Shown here: positions 10,432-21,538 of the stretch, one piece after another
Layout of the letters: every line of letters begins with the position of its first letter
How positions within the stretch are numbered: the stretch's first letter is position 1
Notes under the pieces: model-generated
Database searches by the model: none
What the model saw: the letters and a program-made list of their open reading frames with translations, nothing else
What the model was told of the DNA's origin: nothing
Made by a program: the position numbers and the translations under genes
Origin: Hydrangea macrophylla
Taxonomy: Eukaryota; Streptophyta; Magnoliopsida; Cornales; Hydrangeaceae
NCBI GenBank assembly: GCA_033977485.1
Contig: CM066984.1
Location: forward strand, 114,507,251-114,571,250
DNA length: 64,000 bases
Reading direction: 5' to 3'

Positions 10432-11792
10432 AATTCTGATTTTGGGTTCACTTGAGGATTAGACTTGAAAACATCCTTTTAATCGAATTAATCAATCTTT
10501 GTGTGCCTGTTGCATTTCACTTGCATGTCCAGCCAGTCGATTGCACGGAACTATGACCTTGGAGGCTCGGGGCAACCCAGTCGGTCAAGTTATCATGGGA
10601 CTGTGTGATCACCCTTGATCTCGTACCATGATTTGGTATATTAAGCATCCTATCGGGTGTATGTCAAGGGTCCCTTATTTGACCAAAACCCAGCTTTTGC
10701 ATATTAGTTTCTATAGAACCTTTCAATCTTAGGAAATCAACTCTTGATTAGGATTATATGCTAGGAAGTTTTGTATGCCCGAAGGGATTACTTGAGATGA
10801 TGACGATACTTGCTTTGATGAAAGACGTATAATCTTTTAATCACCTTTTAGCAATTTCTCCTCATGTTCCACGACATTTGGAGAACATGCCGAACCTTGA
10901 TTATAAGATTATACTTCTTATATCATGTTAGCTAAGCATCATTGACCTTGTATGTATCCAAATTCATGGAAAGTATGGTGATAATCCTGTCATGTGATCC
11001 TTCTACCCGAAGAATTTTAAATCAATCTTTGAAAGAAAACGGATTTTTTTTTCATCTTTATTCCAAAGCTTTCAATCGTTTTTAAAAAAAAAAATAAAAT
11101 CTTTGGAGTTCACTTTTTTATTAAAGCTTCAAACTGACCTCTGTTAAGGTACGTGTTCACATGATCATATTCTAAGGAAAATGAAAAAATCAAAAAAAAT
11201 TTGAAATTGTTTTTGGAAGAAATGCTCTTCAAATGAATTTTAAAGCAAAAATTTCAATTCAATCATCGTTATCGAGAAACATTTGCACATCCTCATTTTT
11301 AATAAAAGATTCAAAATCCTTGAGAGTTGCTTTTGAAAAATCTCATCATTTAAAGAAATACTTTTTCGAAACTTTTGAAATATCCAACCTTTGAGAGGGT
11401 AAAGAGGATCACAATGAAAGGAGAAATTAGCGCACTTGACATGGGTGAGGATTTATGTGCTTATGTGTTTATGTGTTAGGATTAGAATTTTCCTTTCTTT
11501 TGCATATACAGTAGGCACACACACACATGCATTTCATCCGTGTGCCATATGTGCGGTGCATGCATTCAGTTGCATCAAATCATCAAAGCATTGCATGCAT
11601 ATAGAATACAATTTACACCATCCTCTTTCCAGTCAAGATCAAAATAATTCCTCGAAATTCCTTGCCTCTTGAAAATTGATTCTGCATGCGGACCTTTCCA
11701 TGTCACAAATCTGTAGAAAGAGTGGAACAACCAGATCCCCTAGTGAGGACACTTCTAACCTCTTGGGTTCGTTTTCTTGATTTTAGGAGAAC
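10432..11792 (+). other. Family A leader, copy 2
   Basis: Near-identical repeat of 704-2,064, again ending in TTCTTGATTTTAG seven bases before the gag ATG. No coding potential beyond the accidental 78-codon ORF at 11,436. Confidence 0.6.
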
Positions 11793-12812
11793 ATGGACCA
11801 TCATCTTGAGATTGATTCGCCAATGGCCTTAAGAGATTTAGAAGAGAAAGTGAACAAGCTGCAAGCCACTATTGAGCAACAGAACTTAAGGGTGAATCAA
11901 TTGGAGAGGATAACGTTTGAGCTCTATCAGTTACTCAAAAAGCAAGTGGGTTTGAATGAGGTAGTGATGAACAAATTGGAGAGGGGAATAATGGATCACC
12001 CGGCCGAGCACCAAAATCCACATCCGAGTCCAACCAATCACCAAAGCGCATGTCCAAATCCAACCCATCCCCAAAGTCCATACCCAAGCTCAACCAGTCA
12101 CCAAAGCCCATATCCATGCCCAATCCCAACGAACCAAAGAGTTATTCCAAGCCCACATCTCAGCCCAAAAGGCAACTCAAGTTCAAAGTCGAATCTGAAA
12201 TTAAGCCGAGCCGGCAGGTCAAGAATATTCACCAACCTCGGCATGACATTATCCATGGCCCTTGATCACCTCATCAAGAGTGGTCACCTTAATCCCCTGG
12301 ACCCAAGGCCACCATCAAAACCCTTACCTCGCCAATACAACCTATCCTTGTACTGCACCTATCACCAGACTCAAGGCCACAGTACTGATTCTTGCTCGAG
12401 ACTCCGCCATGAGATCCAGGATCTCATTGATCGGAAAATCATCACTCCTCCGCCAAATCCACAGAGTGACCTTTTGCATAACGATCTTGACTTACAAGCT
12501 TTTCAGTCTCTGACCTCTCAATCCCAGCCATCACTAAGAACCCTCAAGGGATTTGCTGCATCCATGAGTGCGCAACAACCAACTGGCCCTCGCCTAATCA
12601 ACAAGTGCGGAAAAGACATTGATAGCACTTGGTGTGAGTCGGATGAATACTGTCCCGCTAAAAATTGGGTCATGGACGTGCGTGATATTTCTGCACACAT
12701 ACTGTCAGGGAATGATGAACCCGGAGGTTTAAATGATAACAGTGAAGTGATAGTGTTTGGAACTGCTACTGCTAAAGCAAATGTGGATGCTCTTGGAAAT
12801 CTAGTCAATTGA
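11793..12812 (+). CDS. gag: Family A gag-like protein, intact copy, 339 residues
   Basis: Intact ORF with the layout of a Tat-lineage Gag: N-terminal leucine-rich coiled coil (residues ~10-60), a Pro/Ser/His-rich stretch with repeated HQSPYP-type units (~70-125), a basic region (~130-150), a Cys/His motif (C-x2-H, then GH-x4-C-x2-L, ~187-205) and a C-terminal segment. The product would coat element RNA and form particles in the cytoplasm, presumably using RT and integrase from an autonomous relative. The ATG at 11,793 is conserved in all three copies. The downstream pol is missing: the sequence folds back on itself about 60 bp after the stop. The lineage call rests on motifs, not on a search. 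Confidence 0.75.
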   Translation: MDHHLEIDSPMALRDLEEKVNKLQATIEQQNLRVNQLERITFELYQLLKKQVGLNEVVMNKLERGIMDHPAEHQNPHPSPTNHQSACPNPTHPQSPYPSSTSHQSPYPCPIPTNQRVIPSPHLSPKGNSSSKSNLKLSRAGRSRIFTNLGMTLSMALDHLIKSGHLNPLDPRPPSKPLPRQYNLSLYCTYHQTQGHSTDSCSRLRHEIQDLIDRKIITPPPNPQSDLLHNDLDLQAFQSLTSQSQPSLRTLKGFAASMSAQQPTGPRLINKCGKDIDSTWCESDEYCPAKNWVMDVRDISAHILSGNDEPGGLNDNSEVIVFGTATAKANVDALGNLVN

Positions 12813-12859
12813 AAATCGTCTGTGACACTCCAGTTGAAACCAAGTCCAGTCCAGTCTGA

Positions 12860-12889
12860 AGTCGAGTTATGTTAGGTTGAGACTCGACT
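12860..12889. repeat. Fold-back point of the family A palindrome
   Basis: AGTCGAGT (12,860-12,867) and its reverse complement ACTCGACT (12,882-12,889) flank a 14-nt loop. To the left the sequence follows copy 1 up to the equivalent of about position 3,153. To the right it runs backwards from about 3,177 with a ~32-bp deletion just inside. A short inverted repeat at the exact turn suggests a strand switch or self-priming event. Confidence 0.85.
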
Positions 12890-12941
12890 GGACTTGTCAT
12901 TGGACTCGACTTGGTTTCAACTGGAGTGTCACAGACGATTT

Positions 12942-13961
12942 TCAATTGACTAGATTTCCAAGAGCATCCACATTTACTTTAGCAGTAGCAGTTCCAAACA
13001 CTATCAGTTCACTGTTATCATTTAAACCTCTGGGTTCATCATTCCCCGACAGTATGTGTGCAGAAATATCACGCACGTCCATGACCCAATTTTTAGCGGG
13101 ACAGTATTCATCCGACTCACACCAAGTGCTATCAATGTCTTTTCCGCACTTGTTGATTAGGCGAGGGCCAGTTGGTTGTTGCGCACTCATGGATGCAGCA
13201 AATCCCTTGAGGGTTCTTAGTGATGGCTGGAATTGAGAGGTCAGAGACTGAAAAGCTTGTAAGTCAAGATCGTTATGCAAAAGGTCACTCTGTGGATTTG
13301 GCGGAGGAGTGATGATTTTCCGATCAATGAGATCCTGGATCTCATGGCGGAGTCTCGAGCAAGAATCAGTACTGTGGCCTTGAGTCTGGTGATAGGTGCA
13401 GTACAAGGATAGGTTGTATTGGCGAGGTAAGGGTTTTGATGGTGGCCTTGGGTCCAGGGGATTAAGGTGACCACTCTTGATGAGGTGATCAAGGGCCATG
13501 GATAATGTCATGCTGAGGTTGGTGAATATTCTTGACCTGCCGGCTCGGCTTAATTTCAGATTCGACTTTGAACTTGAGTTGCCTTTTGTGCTGAGATGTG
13601 GGCTTGGAACAACTCTTTGGTTCGTTGGGATTGGGCATGGATATGGGCTTTGGTGACTGGTTGAGCTTGGGTATAGACTTTGGGGATGGGTTGGATTTGG
13701 ACATGCGCTTTGGTGATTGGTTGGACTCGGATGTGGATTTTGGTGCTCGGCCGGGTGATCCATTATTCCCCTCTCCAATTTGTTCATCACTACCTCATTC
13801 AAACCCACTTGCTTTTTGAGTAACTGATAGAGCTCAAACGTTATCCTCTCCAATTGATTCACCCTTAAGTTCTGTTGCTCAATAGTGGCTTGCAGCTTGT
13901 TCACTTTCTCTTCCAAATCTCTTAAGGCCATTGGAGAATCAATCTCAAGATGATGGTCCAT
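12942..13961 (-). CDS. gag: Family A gag-like protein, inverted copy, 339 residues
   Basis: Intact ORF of the same length as the forward copy at 11,793, with roughly eight amino-acid differences by eye (for example SLYPSS for SPYPSS and NLSMTL for NLGMTL). The coiled coil, Pro/Ser-rich repeat and Cys/His motif are kept. Its ATG sits just after the same splice acceptor (here on the minus strand, 13,968-13,980). It lies head-to-head with the forward copy across the palindrome centre. That two of three copies remain open is notable for a non-autonomous element. Confidence 0.75.
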   Translation of the reverse strand: MDHHLEIDSPMALRDLEEKVNKLQATIEQQNLRVNQLERITFELYQLLKKQVGLNEVVMNKLERGIMDHPAEHQNPHPSPTNHQSACPNPTHPQSLYPSSTSHQSPYPCPIPTNQRVVPSPHLSTKGNSSSKSNLKLSRAGRSRIFTNLSMTLSMALDHLIKSGHLNPLDPRPPSKPLPRQYNLSLYCTYHQTQGHSTDSCSRLRHEIQDLIDRKIITPPPNPQSDLLHNDLDLQAFQSLTSQFQPSLRTLKGFAASMSAQQPTGPRLINKCGKDIDSTWCESDEYCPAKNWVMDVRDISAHILSGNDEPRGLNDNSELIVFGTATAKVNVDALGNLVN

Positions 13962-14130
13962 GTTCTCCTAAAATCAAGAAAACGAACCCAAGAGGTTAGA
14001 AGTGTCCTCACTAGGGGATCTGGTTGTTCCACTCTTTCTACAGATTCGTGACATGGAAAGGTCCGCATGCAGAATCAATTTTCAAGAGGCAAGGAATTTC
14101 GAGGAATTATTTTGATCTTGACTGGAAAGA
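13962..14130 (-). other. Family A leader, inverted copy, first part
   Basis: Reverse complement of the leader. It is cut at 14,130 by the insertion of element B and resumes at 27,856, running to 29,045. The five bases AAAGA occur on both sides (14,126-14,130 and 27,851-27,855) as the target duplication. Confidence 0.9.
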
Positions 14131-14350
14131 TGATGAGAGCTGATATTAGCTCGATAAGGAGTAAAAACTGACAAGATTTAGCCCCATTTTCCTAGTGCTA
14201 CCTGCACTTGTGTTTTAATTCGTTTCTTTACACAATGATGTATTTTTCGTGGTATGTGGTTGTGTTTAGCCCTTTGAATGCAGGTTCTGAAGTTAAAATG
14301 AATGACAAGTTGAAAGGAATAACTCAAGAAACAAATTGTTGAAATCCTGA

Positions 14351-15062
14351 TACCAATCGATTGACATGATATCAATAGATTGACATGTTTTCCTTACCAA
14401 TCGATTGAACTCTTTATCAATCGATTGAATTATTTTTCAATTGATTGAACTCTTTGTCAATCGATTGACCTAAACTGGAAACAGTCTGTGATTAATGGCG
14501 CAAGATTTCAGCAATCAGGCGACGACCAGCCGTTATGGAGTGAACCTGGACGCCTTAAGCTCGTGGACTTAATACTATATAAAGAGGGTTAGCTCATTTT
14601 TGTATGGTTTTGTAGGATTTCCATTTTTTTTTTGGATCAAAGAAAAGATAAAGTTGGAAGATTAGTCTTTTCGAATTCAGTCTTAATTCAGGTCTATTTC
14701 CATTTTCCTTTTGGTTATACTGCTTGAGTAATTGCGAGATACTTTGGTTTAACTTGAAATTGATTTTCGAAAATTTGTTGTGTTTAAAGTTTAATCCATG
14801 CCTCTTAGTTATAATTTACTTCGAAATGTTTCTGTTTATATTAGATTAAACATGTTTGAGTAGATTCTGGTTGGGAATAATGTGAAGAAACATTGTTCCC
14901 AGCCCTCTGCCATGATTCTGTTAAAGAGTCAGTGTCAATCGATTGAATACAGAATTCAATCGATTGACATTGATTCCAAGTCAATCGATTGATATACTAG
15001 TCAATCGATTGAAAGTCATTTCTTATCAATCGATTGACATTATGGCAATCGATTGGTATGTT
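14351..15062. repeat. Element B palindrome clusters, 5' LTR
   Basis: Six CAATCGATTG-type sites lie at 14,351-14,470 and six more at 14,935-15,062, about 465 bp apart. Most extend to the 12-base palindrome TCAATCGATTGA. Two are decayed here (CAATAGATTG and CAATTGATTG). Both are intact in the 3' LTR, so the ancestor probably had all twelve. They may be factor-binding sites or RNA pairing elements; unknown. Confidence 0.85.
14576..14584 (+). promoter_or_regulatory. Element B LTR TATA box
   Basis: TATATAAAG about 110 bp after the first palindrome cluster and 350 bp before the second. The 3' LTR has the same box at 26,715-26,723. This places the first cluster in U3 and the second in the transcribed leader. 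Confidence 0.75.
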
Positions 15063-15719
15063 TATGACTTGGGTTTACTCCTTTTTGTATTCCAGTAACT
15101 TTTGTTTCAGAAACTAAATCCAAATTGATCTTCCTAGTTCAAATTGCAACCTGATTTTGAAACAAGAGCTCTTTTGAATAATTAACTCAATGAACACTCC
15201 TAAAAAACACTTCGAATATTCCCTACTCAATTTGTTAGTTATTGTTCATAGTTTTAATTAATTACTTATTTCAGTTCTTCATAAATAAGTGAGGTAAACG
15301 AACCACTAAATATGCAAGATTCACATACTTAGTGACTAGAATGCTTAACTTAATCATTTTGAAATAAGGAAGACTCTAAGGATAAAACCCCAGCTGTTCA
15401 TTCTTGTTAAATCATGGTAGTGGCTGGCACTTTGTGGACTCACATGTTCCCAACTCTTTTTCATATTTGATTTTACAATCCTATCTAGTTAAGTCTTTGT
15501 TTCACTATAAATTGTTTCTTTTACTTATTCTATAGGACTGTTAGAATACCCTTCTACAAGAAATCATCTTTTATTTCATTTTAGGATTCAATCTAGATTC
15601 TTCCGCCTTTACAATCCGTCCTTTGGGATTCGACCTGGTCTTACCGGTTTTAACGCGACGCGACCGTCTACACTTGGACGTACTCTTCGGAGAACACAAT
15701 TTCTTTCGTGTCAAGTTTT

Positions 15720-15737
15720 TGGCGCCGTTGTCGGGGA
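15720..15737 (+). other. Element B primer binding site, tRNA-Asp
   Basis: TGGCGCCGTTGTCGGGGA is complementary to the 18 3'-terminal nucleotides of plant tRNA-Asp, the usual Athila-lineage primer. The match stops after 18 nt, in contrast to family A. Confidence 0.9.
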
Positions 15738-15739
15738 CG

Positions 15740-15820
15740 GTAACAAAGGCCAGGAATTTTGATTTGATCCAATCTTTTCTTATCCCATTTCTATCTTTCT
15801 TTTTCTTTACATTTCTTCAG
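15740..15820 (+). other. Candidate 81-bp leader intron in element B
   Basis: Begins GTAACA two bases after the primer site and ends TTTCTTCAG, with a strongly T-rich body typical of plant introns and near the minimal plant intron size. Its removal would leave the primer site in the RNA and place the gag ATG 28 nt after the junction. The same donor could serve the acceptors before ORF2 and ORF3. Not proven without RNA data. Confidence 0.5.
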
Positions 15821-15848
15821 AACACAAGCCGTATTGTTGTGTCCTTCT

Positions 15849-17669
15849 ATGTCCTTTGATTCCATTGAAGCCTTCATCACAAATGGATTTGAAGATCCAA
15901 TCCATAGTGCTGATAATCCCATTTTCACCCCATCCACTTCTAACTCAATGTCTGATACGGAGAGCCAACAAGGAGAGAATAGGCATGACCTCATCGATGA
16001 CGGTCAACGACCTCTACGAGAACTCTTGGCTCCTGATCGCACTGCCACACCCTCTTGTATCCGCATCCCTCCACACACAGGTACATTCCATTTTCGTAAT
16101 GGGATGATTCAACTGTTACCCACATTTCATGGGATGGATAAAGAGAAGGCATACTTGCACATTCGAGATTTCGAAGATGTTTGTGGCACTTTCACAGATC
16201 AGACTTGCCCAAGTGATATAATCCGACTAAAGCTCTTTCCCTTCACCTTGAAGGACAAAGCGAAGTCATGGTTATTATCACTCAAACCGAATTCGATTTC
16301 GACTTGGCCAGCAATTCATGAAGCCTTTCTCAAAAAGTTCTTCCCTAATCGGTTAACGACAGACATCTTGAGACAGATCAAGATGTATAATCAAAAAGAG
16401 GAAGAAACTTTCGCTGAGGCATGGGAGCGTTTTAAGGATTTGTTAATGCTCTGCCCGCATCATGGTTTTGAGAAGTGGCGAACAATAAGCTTCTTCTTTG
16501 ATGGCCTAAGTCCAAAGTCAAAGAAGCTCGTAGAAACTACGAGTGACGATGAGTTTATGAGCAAGAATGCCGACCAAGCAGAGGCCCATTTCGAATGGTT
16601 AGCCGAACACGCACCGGAATGGGAAACTCAAGTGACGAGAACTCAGACCAGTTCGAGTTCAAGTAAAAAGAGCATTTATCAGCTGAAGGCGGAAGATGGC
16701 TTACTGGAGAAATACGAGCAACTAGCTCGTAAATTGGAAATTTTGGAAGCAAAGAAGGACCCGGTAATACAATTTGCATCTGAAGAATCATGTTCGAGTT
16801 GTCTACAGATGGGGCATACCTCTCAACATTGCCAAATATACCCTGTTTACCAAGAACAGAGTCCAGTGGAGGTACATTCTATAAATGCCCCTGGTCGTTT
16901 CAACCCCAATGATAGGTGGAGTCATCCTGGTTTCGATCAAAGAAACAGTGCTACTGCAGCAAACCCATCTCAACAGTGGCAGCCGAATAAAGGAAACCAA
17001 TACCGACCTCAGAACCAAGGGTACCACCAGAGTTACCAACCTCCTCCTACGTATCAACAAAATCAAGGGTATCACCAGAACCAATATCAAAATCATTCAC
17101 CTCAATCCAACTACAATCAGGGGGGCAACAACCAAACCTCATCAAACACTTATGTGCCACCCCATAAGAAGGCACAAGAGGATCCTAATACACTCATGAT
17201 GCAGCAGATGATGCAGCTAATGAGTAAACTCAACACAAGTGTAGAGAGGTTAGCTGCCCAACAAGGGGATCGAGAACGAACTATGTTCCCTGCACAGCCA
17301 GAGCCAAATCCTAAAGGCCAACACTCGGGTACAGGACCCTCGAGATCTGGACCACATGAGGAGGCCAAGGCGGTAACTGTGTTGAGGAGTGGAAAAGAAA
17401 TTGAGAAAGTCTCTTTGCCCTCACAACCTGTAGTTAGTGATGAAGAAGAGGTAGAGAATGAAGAAGAATTGGTGGAAGAAAGAAAAGAGGGCGAAACAGT
17501 TGAGCCCAAAACAACAATTCCTGAGGATACTGAAATAAAGAGAAGACCCGGAAAAGAACCTCTCCTTGAGGAGGCACCCAAATGCCCTTTTCCGGCACCA
17601 TATCCTCAGAGGTTGAAGAAACCTCCACAAGAAACTAAAAGTCAGGAGTTTCTGGAGTTATTCAAATAG
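15849..17669 (+). CDS. gag: Element B Gag
   Basis: First ATG gives 606 residues. Residues ~85-250 match the retrotransposon Gag family of Athila elements (HIRDFEDVCGTF, KLFPFTLKDKAKSWL, FLKKFFP). A single CCHC zinc knuckle, CSSCLQMGHTSQHC, follows at ~317. Then come a Gln/Asn/Tyr-rich low-complexity stretch (~340-440) and an acidic Glu-rich tail. The protein would assemble the particle and bind genomic RNA. The frame ends at TAG 17,667, but the next ORF continues in the same frame without a new start, and the segment after the stop still looks like Athila Gag (MPSYAKFLKD-type, here VPSYAKFLKD). The stop is probably a CAG-to-TAG mutation inside one gag-pol frame; programmed readthrough is less likely. 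Confidence 0.9.
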   Translation: MSFDSIEAFITNGFEDPIHSADNPIFTPSTSNSMSDTESQQGENRHDLIDDGQRPLRELLAPDRTATPSCIRIPPHTGTFHFRNGMIQLLPTFHGMDKEKAYLHIRDFEDVCGTFTDQTCPSDIIRLKLFPFTLKDKAKSWLLSLKPNSISTWPAIHEAFLKKFFPNRLTTDILRQIKMYNQKEEETFAEAWERFKDLLMLCPHHGFEKWRTISFFFDGLSPKSKKLVETTSDDEFMSKNADQAEAHFEWLAEHAPEWETQVTRTQTSSSSSKKSIYQLKAEDGLLEKYEQLARKLEILEAKKDPVIQFASEESCSSCLQMGHTSQHCQIYPVYQEQSPVEVHSINAPGRFNPNDRWSHPGFDQRNSATAANPSQQWQPNKGNQYRPQNQGYHQSYQPPPTYQQNQGYHQNQYQNHSPQSNYNQGGNNQTSSNTYVPPHKKAQEDPNTLMMQQMMQLMSKLNTSVERLAAQQGDRERTMFPAQPEPNPKGQHSGTGPSRSGPHEEAKAVTVLRSGKEIEKVSLPSQPVVSDEEEVENEEELVEERKEGETVEPKTTIPEDTEIKRRPGKEPLLEEAPKCPFPAPYPQRLKKPPQETKSQEFLELFK

Positions 17670-20234
17670 GTAAAAATCAATCTCCCACTCCTAGACGCAA
17701 TTAAACAAGTGCCTTCCTACGCCAAGTTCCTAAAAGACTTGTGTACTGTAAAAAGGAAGCAAAGTGTTAAGAAGAGTGCTTACTTGGCATGCCAGGCGAG
17801 TGCGATCGTAAAACACGATTTGCCTCCTAAATACAAGGATCCAGGTATGCCAACGGTTTCTTGCATAATTGGTCAGAAGAAAGTGAACAATGCACTGCTC
17901 GATTTAGGATCGAGTGTTAATCTCTTACCTTACACTGTCTATCAACAGTTAGGGTTAGGAGAACTTAAGCCCACTCGCATTACTCTCCAACTGGCAGATC
18001 GATCAATTAAATACCCGCGAGGAGTGCTGGAGGATGTCTTAGTCCAGATTGACACTTTTGTCTTTCCTGTTGACTTTGTTGTTCTGGACACTGAACCAGT
18101 TTACAATGCTAAATCTCAGATTCCAGTGATCTTTGGACGTCCTTTCCTCGCAACAATTGATGCGACGATTAAAGTAAGGAGTAGAGTTATGACCGTTGTT
18201 TTTGGGAATATGACATTGAATATCAAAATCTTTTCAAATCCCAAAATTGAAGATTTTGATGATGAGGAAGAGGAGGTGAACTGGGTAGAAGCAGTAGTTC
18301 AAGATTGCTTTGATTCAACTACTCACTCTGACCCTGTGGAGTCCATTATGACTAACTCATGTTATGAATTGGAAAGATACACTCCACAAGATGAAAGAAT
18401 GAGTCAGATATGTTCTATCTTGGAGGTTGCTGAAGAGGAAGTTGCAAGAACAATATGGACGGCTCAATATGAGCAGCTACCACCAAAGACCAAGTTGGCT
18501 ATGCCGTCAAACTTGCAATTTCCAGAGTTGGAACTGAAAGAGCTCCCAAAAGAATTGAAATACGTATTCCTGGGAGAAGAGAAGACCTTTCCTGTGATAA
18601 TTTCATCTGTTTTAAATCACGAACAGGAAAGCAAACTGATACAGTTGCTTAAGCAACACAGGAGTGCATTAGGATGGACCGTTGCTGATTTAAGAGGAAT
18701 CAGTCCTTCCATATGCACCCACAGAATTTACCTTGAGGGAGATGCCAAACCTTGTCGTCAAATGCAAAGGCGTCTTAACCCAAACATGCAAGAGGTGGTG
18801 AAGAAGGAAGTTTTGAAGTTGCTGGATGTTGGGGTTATTTATCCAATTTCGGATAGTCCTTGGGTAAGTCCGACTCAAGTAGTGCCGAAGAAAGCTGGCA
18901 TTACAGTGGTAGAAAATAAAGCAGGAGAATTGGTACCCACACGTGTAACCACAAGTTGGCGCATGTGTATTGACTATCGAAGGTTAAATGCGGTAACTCG
19001 GAAAGATCATTTTCCATTGCCCTTTATGGATCAAATGCTCGAAAGGGTAGCGGGTCACCAATTCTATTGTTTCCTGGATGGTTATAGTGGTTATAACCAA
19101 ATTGAAATTGATCCTGCCGATCAAGAGAAAACCACTTTTACCTGCCCGTTTGGAACATTTGCATATCGCCGGATGCCATTCGGATTGTGCAACGCACCTG
19201 CTACTTTTCAGCGGTGCATGCTGAGCATCTTCAGCGATATGGTGGAAAAGATTATGGAGGTTTTTATGGACGATTTCTCCGTATTTGGAAGCAGCTTTGA
19301 TGATTGCTTGGAGAACCTCCAGAAAGTCTTGAAAAGATGTGAGGAAAAGAATTTGGTCCTCAACTGGGAAAAATGTCACTTTATGGTGACAAAAGGGATT
19401 GTCTTGGGACATATCGTGTCTACTGAGGGAATACAAGTAGACAAGGCAAAGATCGATATAATTTCCAATCTTCCTGTCTCTACTACAGTAAAAGAAATAC
19501 GATCGTTTCTAGGTCACGCCGGTTTCTACCGGAGGTTTATTAAGGATTTCAGTGCTGTATCTAGACCACTATGTCAACTCCTTATTAAGGACCAACCATT
19601 TGAGTGGAACAGCAAGTGTCAGGAATCCTTTGATAAACTCAAACATCACCTCACAACAGCTCCGATAATGCAATCTCCAGATTGGAGTCTTCCTTTCGAG
19701 CTGATGTGTGATGCGAGTGACACAGCGATTGGAGCTGTTTTAGGGCAAAGGAAAGACAAAAAGCCTACTGTGATCTACTACGCTAGCAGAACCCTTGATG
19801 GAGCTCAACGTAATTACTCTACTACCGAAAAGGAGTTGCTAGCAATTGTATTTGCACTGGAGAAATTCAGGCAATATCTGATTGGCTCGCAGATCATTTG
19901 CTTCACTGATCATGCTGCATTGAAGTATTTGTTATCCAAAAAGGATACAAAACAGCGATTGATACGCTGGATTCTCCTGCTCCAAGAATTTGATTTGGTT
20001 ATCAAAGATAAAAAGGGGGTGGAGAATGTTGTAGCCGATCACCTCTCACGATTGACGTTTGAAGACAATTCTTCAAAATCTATTCCAATCAGTGAATCTT
20101 TCCCAGATGAGCAACTTTTTGCTGCAACTAGTCTGCCCTGGTATGCTGACATTGTCAATTACCTGGCAACAGGGGAGACTCCATCTCATTGGTCCACCCC
20201 TGATAGAAAAAGGTTTCTATCCATCGCTCGGTGA
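17670..20234 (+). pseudogene. pol: Element B Pol: protease, reverse transcriptase, RNase H
   Basis: Same frame as gag and integrase, so part of one polyprotein. Protease lies near the start (LLDLGSSVNLLP, the Athila form of the aspartic active site). RT spans about 18,700-19,550 with DYRRLNA, LDGYSGYNQI, MPFGLCNAP and the catalytic FMDDF, then FLGHAGFYRRFI. RNase H follows (CDASDTAIGAVL, TEKELLAIVFA, FTDHAALKYL and ADHLSRL). It ends at TGA 20,232 and the next residues continue into the integrase N-terminus in frame. A single C-to-T change at a CGA codon could explain this stop. The catalytic residues are intact; Pol would make double-stranded cDNA in the particle. Confidence 0.9.
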
Positions 20235-21431
20235 TTTTACTTTGATGATCCGTATTTGTTTAAGTACTGTGCGGATCAAGTAATTAGGCGATGTGTCCCC
20301 GAAGAAGATATCTCTCATATTTTAGCTTCCTGCCACTCAGAGGCCTGCGGTGGCCATTTCTCAGCCCAGAAAACTGCTCAAAAAGTGTTTAGTAGTTGTT
20401 TCTACTGGCCGACAGTTTTTAAAGACTGTTATGCATTTTGTAGAGCGTGTGCTAGATGCCAAATGTTAGGAAGCTTGTCAAAGAGAAATGAAATGCCGAT
20501 GACCCCGATCATTACTATTGAAATCTTCGATTGCTGGGGCATCGATTTCATGGGACCATTTCCGCCATCATCTCATTACGAATATATCCTTTTGGCAGTC
20601 GAATATGTGTCCAAATGGGTTGAGGCCATTCCGACAAGGAGAAATGATCACAGAACAGTGATCTCATTCTTAAAAGAGAATATTTTGTCAAGGTTCGGAA
20701 CACCGAAAGCCATGATTAGCGATCGTGGAACCCATTTCTGCAATAAGCCTTTTGCGGCATTGATGAAAAAATATGGGGTTAACCATAAGATTGCTCTTTC
20801 ATATCACCCACAGTCAAATGGTCAGGCAGAGCTAGCCAATAGGGAGATCAAACATATTCTGGAAAAAACCGTTAACATCAATAGAAAGGATTGGTCGTCG
20901 CGTTTAACTGATGCTCTATGGGCATACAGGACGGCGTACAAGACGAACCTTGGGATGTCTCCCTACAGACTGATATATGGAAAAGCTTGTCATTTGCCTG
21001 TGGAATTGGAGCATAAGGCATATTGGGCCACTAGACTGCTAAACTTTGATATCCACGAAAGTGGTACATTGAGGAAACTACAACTCAATGAATTGGAAGA
21101 GATCAGGAATGATGCATATGATCGTGCTCGAACTTATAAGTCAAAGTTAAAAGCTAAGCATGATCAATCGATCCTGAGAAAGAAGTTTGAACCAGGACAG
21201 AAAGTATTACTTTACGATTCAAAGCTTCATCTCTTTCCCGGGAAGCTGAGGTCGAGGTGGATAGGACCCTTTGTTGTCAGAGAAGTATTTCCACACGGAG
21301 CAGTAGAGATTGTTAACTCCAAAAATGGTAATGTTTTTAAAGTCAATGGGCAGCGTTTAAAGCCATTTTTGGAGAAGTTTAAGCCAGAATCAGAGACCAT
21401 CCAACTGGATGATCCTGATTATTCTTCTTGA
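20235..21431 (+). CDS. int: Element B integrase
   Basis: C-terminal part of the same polyprotein. The HHCC zinc-binding region is present (HSEACGGHF, then CRACARCQ), followed by the DDE core: Asp in GIDFMGPFP, Asp in ISDRGTHFC and Glu in [10 protein letters not shown]. The C-terminal domain contains the RWIGPFVV segment usual for Ty3/gypsy integrases. All catalytic residues are kept. It inserts the cDNA, making 5-bp duplications as seen around this element. No independent start is expected; translation depends on crossing the two stops at 17,667 and 20,232. A 107-bp pyrimidine-rich stretch follows. Confidence 0.9.
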   Translation, partial: FYFDDPYLFKYCADQVIRRCVPEEDISHILASCHSEACGGHFSAQKTAQKVFSSCFYWPTVFKDCYAFCRACARCQMLGSLSKRNEMPMTPIITIEIFDCWGIDFMGPFPPSSHYEYILLAVEYVSKWVEAIPTRRNDHRTVISFLKENILSRFGTPKAMISDRGTHFCNKPFAALMKKYGVNHKIALSYHPQSNGQAELANREIKHILEKTVNINRKDWSSRLTDALWAYRTAYKTNLGMSPYRLIYGKACHLPVELEHKAYWATRLLNFDIHESGTLRKLQLNELEEIRNDAYDRARTYKSKLKAKHDQSILRKKFEPGQKVLLYDSKLHLFPGKLRSRWIGPFVVREVFPHGAVEIVNSKNGNVFKVNGQRLKPFLEKFKPESETIQLDDPDYSS

Positions 21432-21538
21432 AAAATTTGAGAACCTTGTGTTGTTATATAGTAGTTTCCTTTTTCTTGTGAGCTTCTTTATTTTATGTTT
21501 CCTTTTATTCTTATTCTGTCTTTTTGATTGGCTATAGG

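Larger units (their letters stand above)
14131..15713 (+). repeat. Element B 5' LTR
   Basis: Begins TGATGAGAGC after the AAAGA duplication and ends CGTGTCA before the primer site. It holds twelve TCAATCGATTGA-type palindromes in two groups on either side of the TATA box region. Compared with the 3' LTR it lacks an 11-bp duplication near the start. Confidence 0.95.

Noticed and set aside
16555..19436. Antisense ORFs (up to 150 codons) opposite gag-pol of element B
   Set aside because: They are shadows of the well supported plus-strand coding frame, with no splice sites or domains, in contrast to the antisense ORF of element C.
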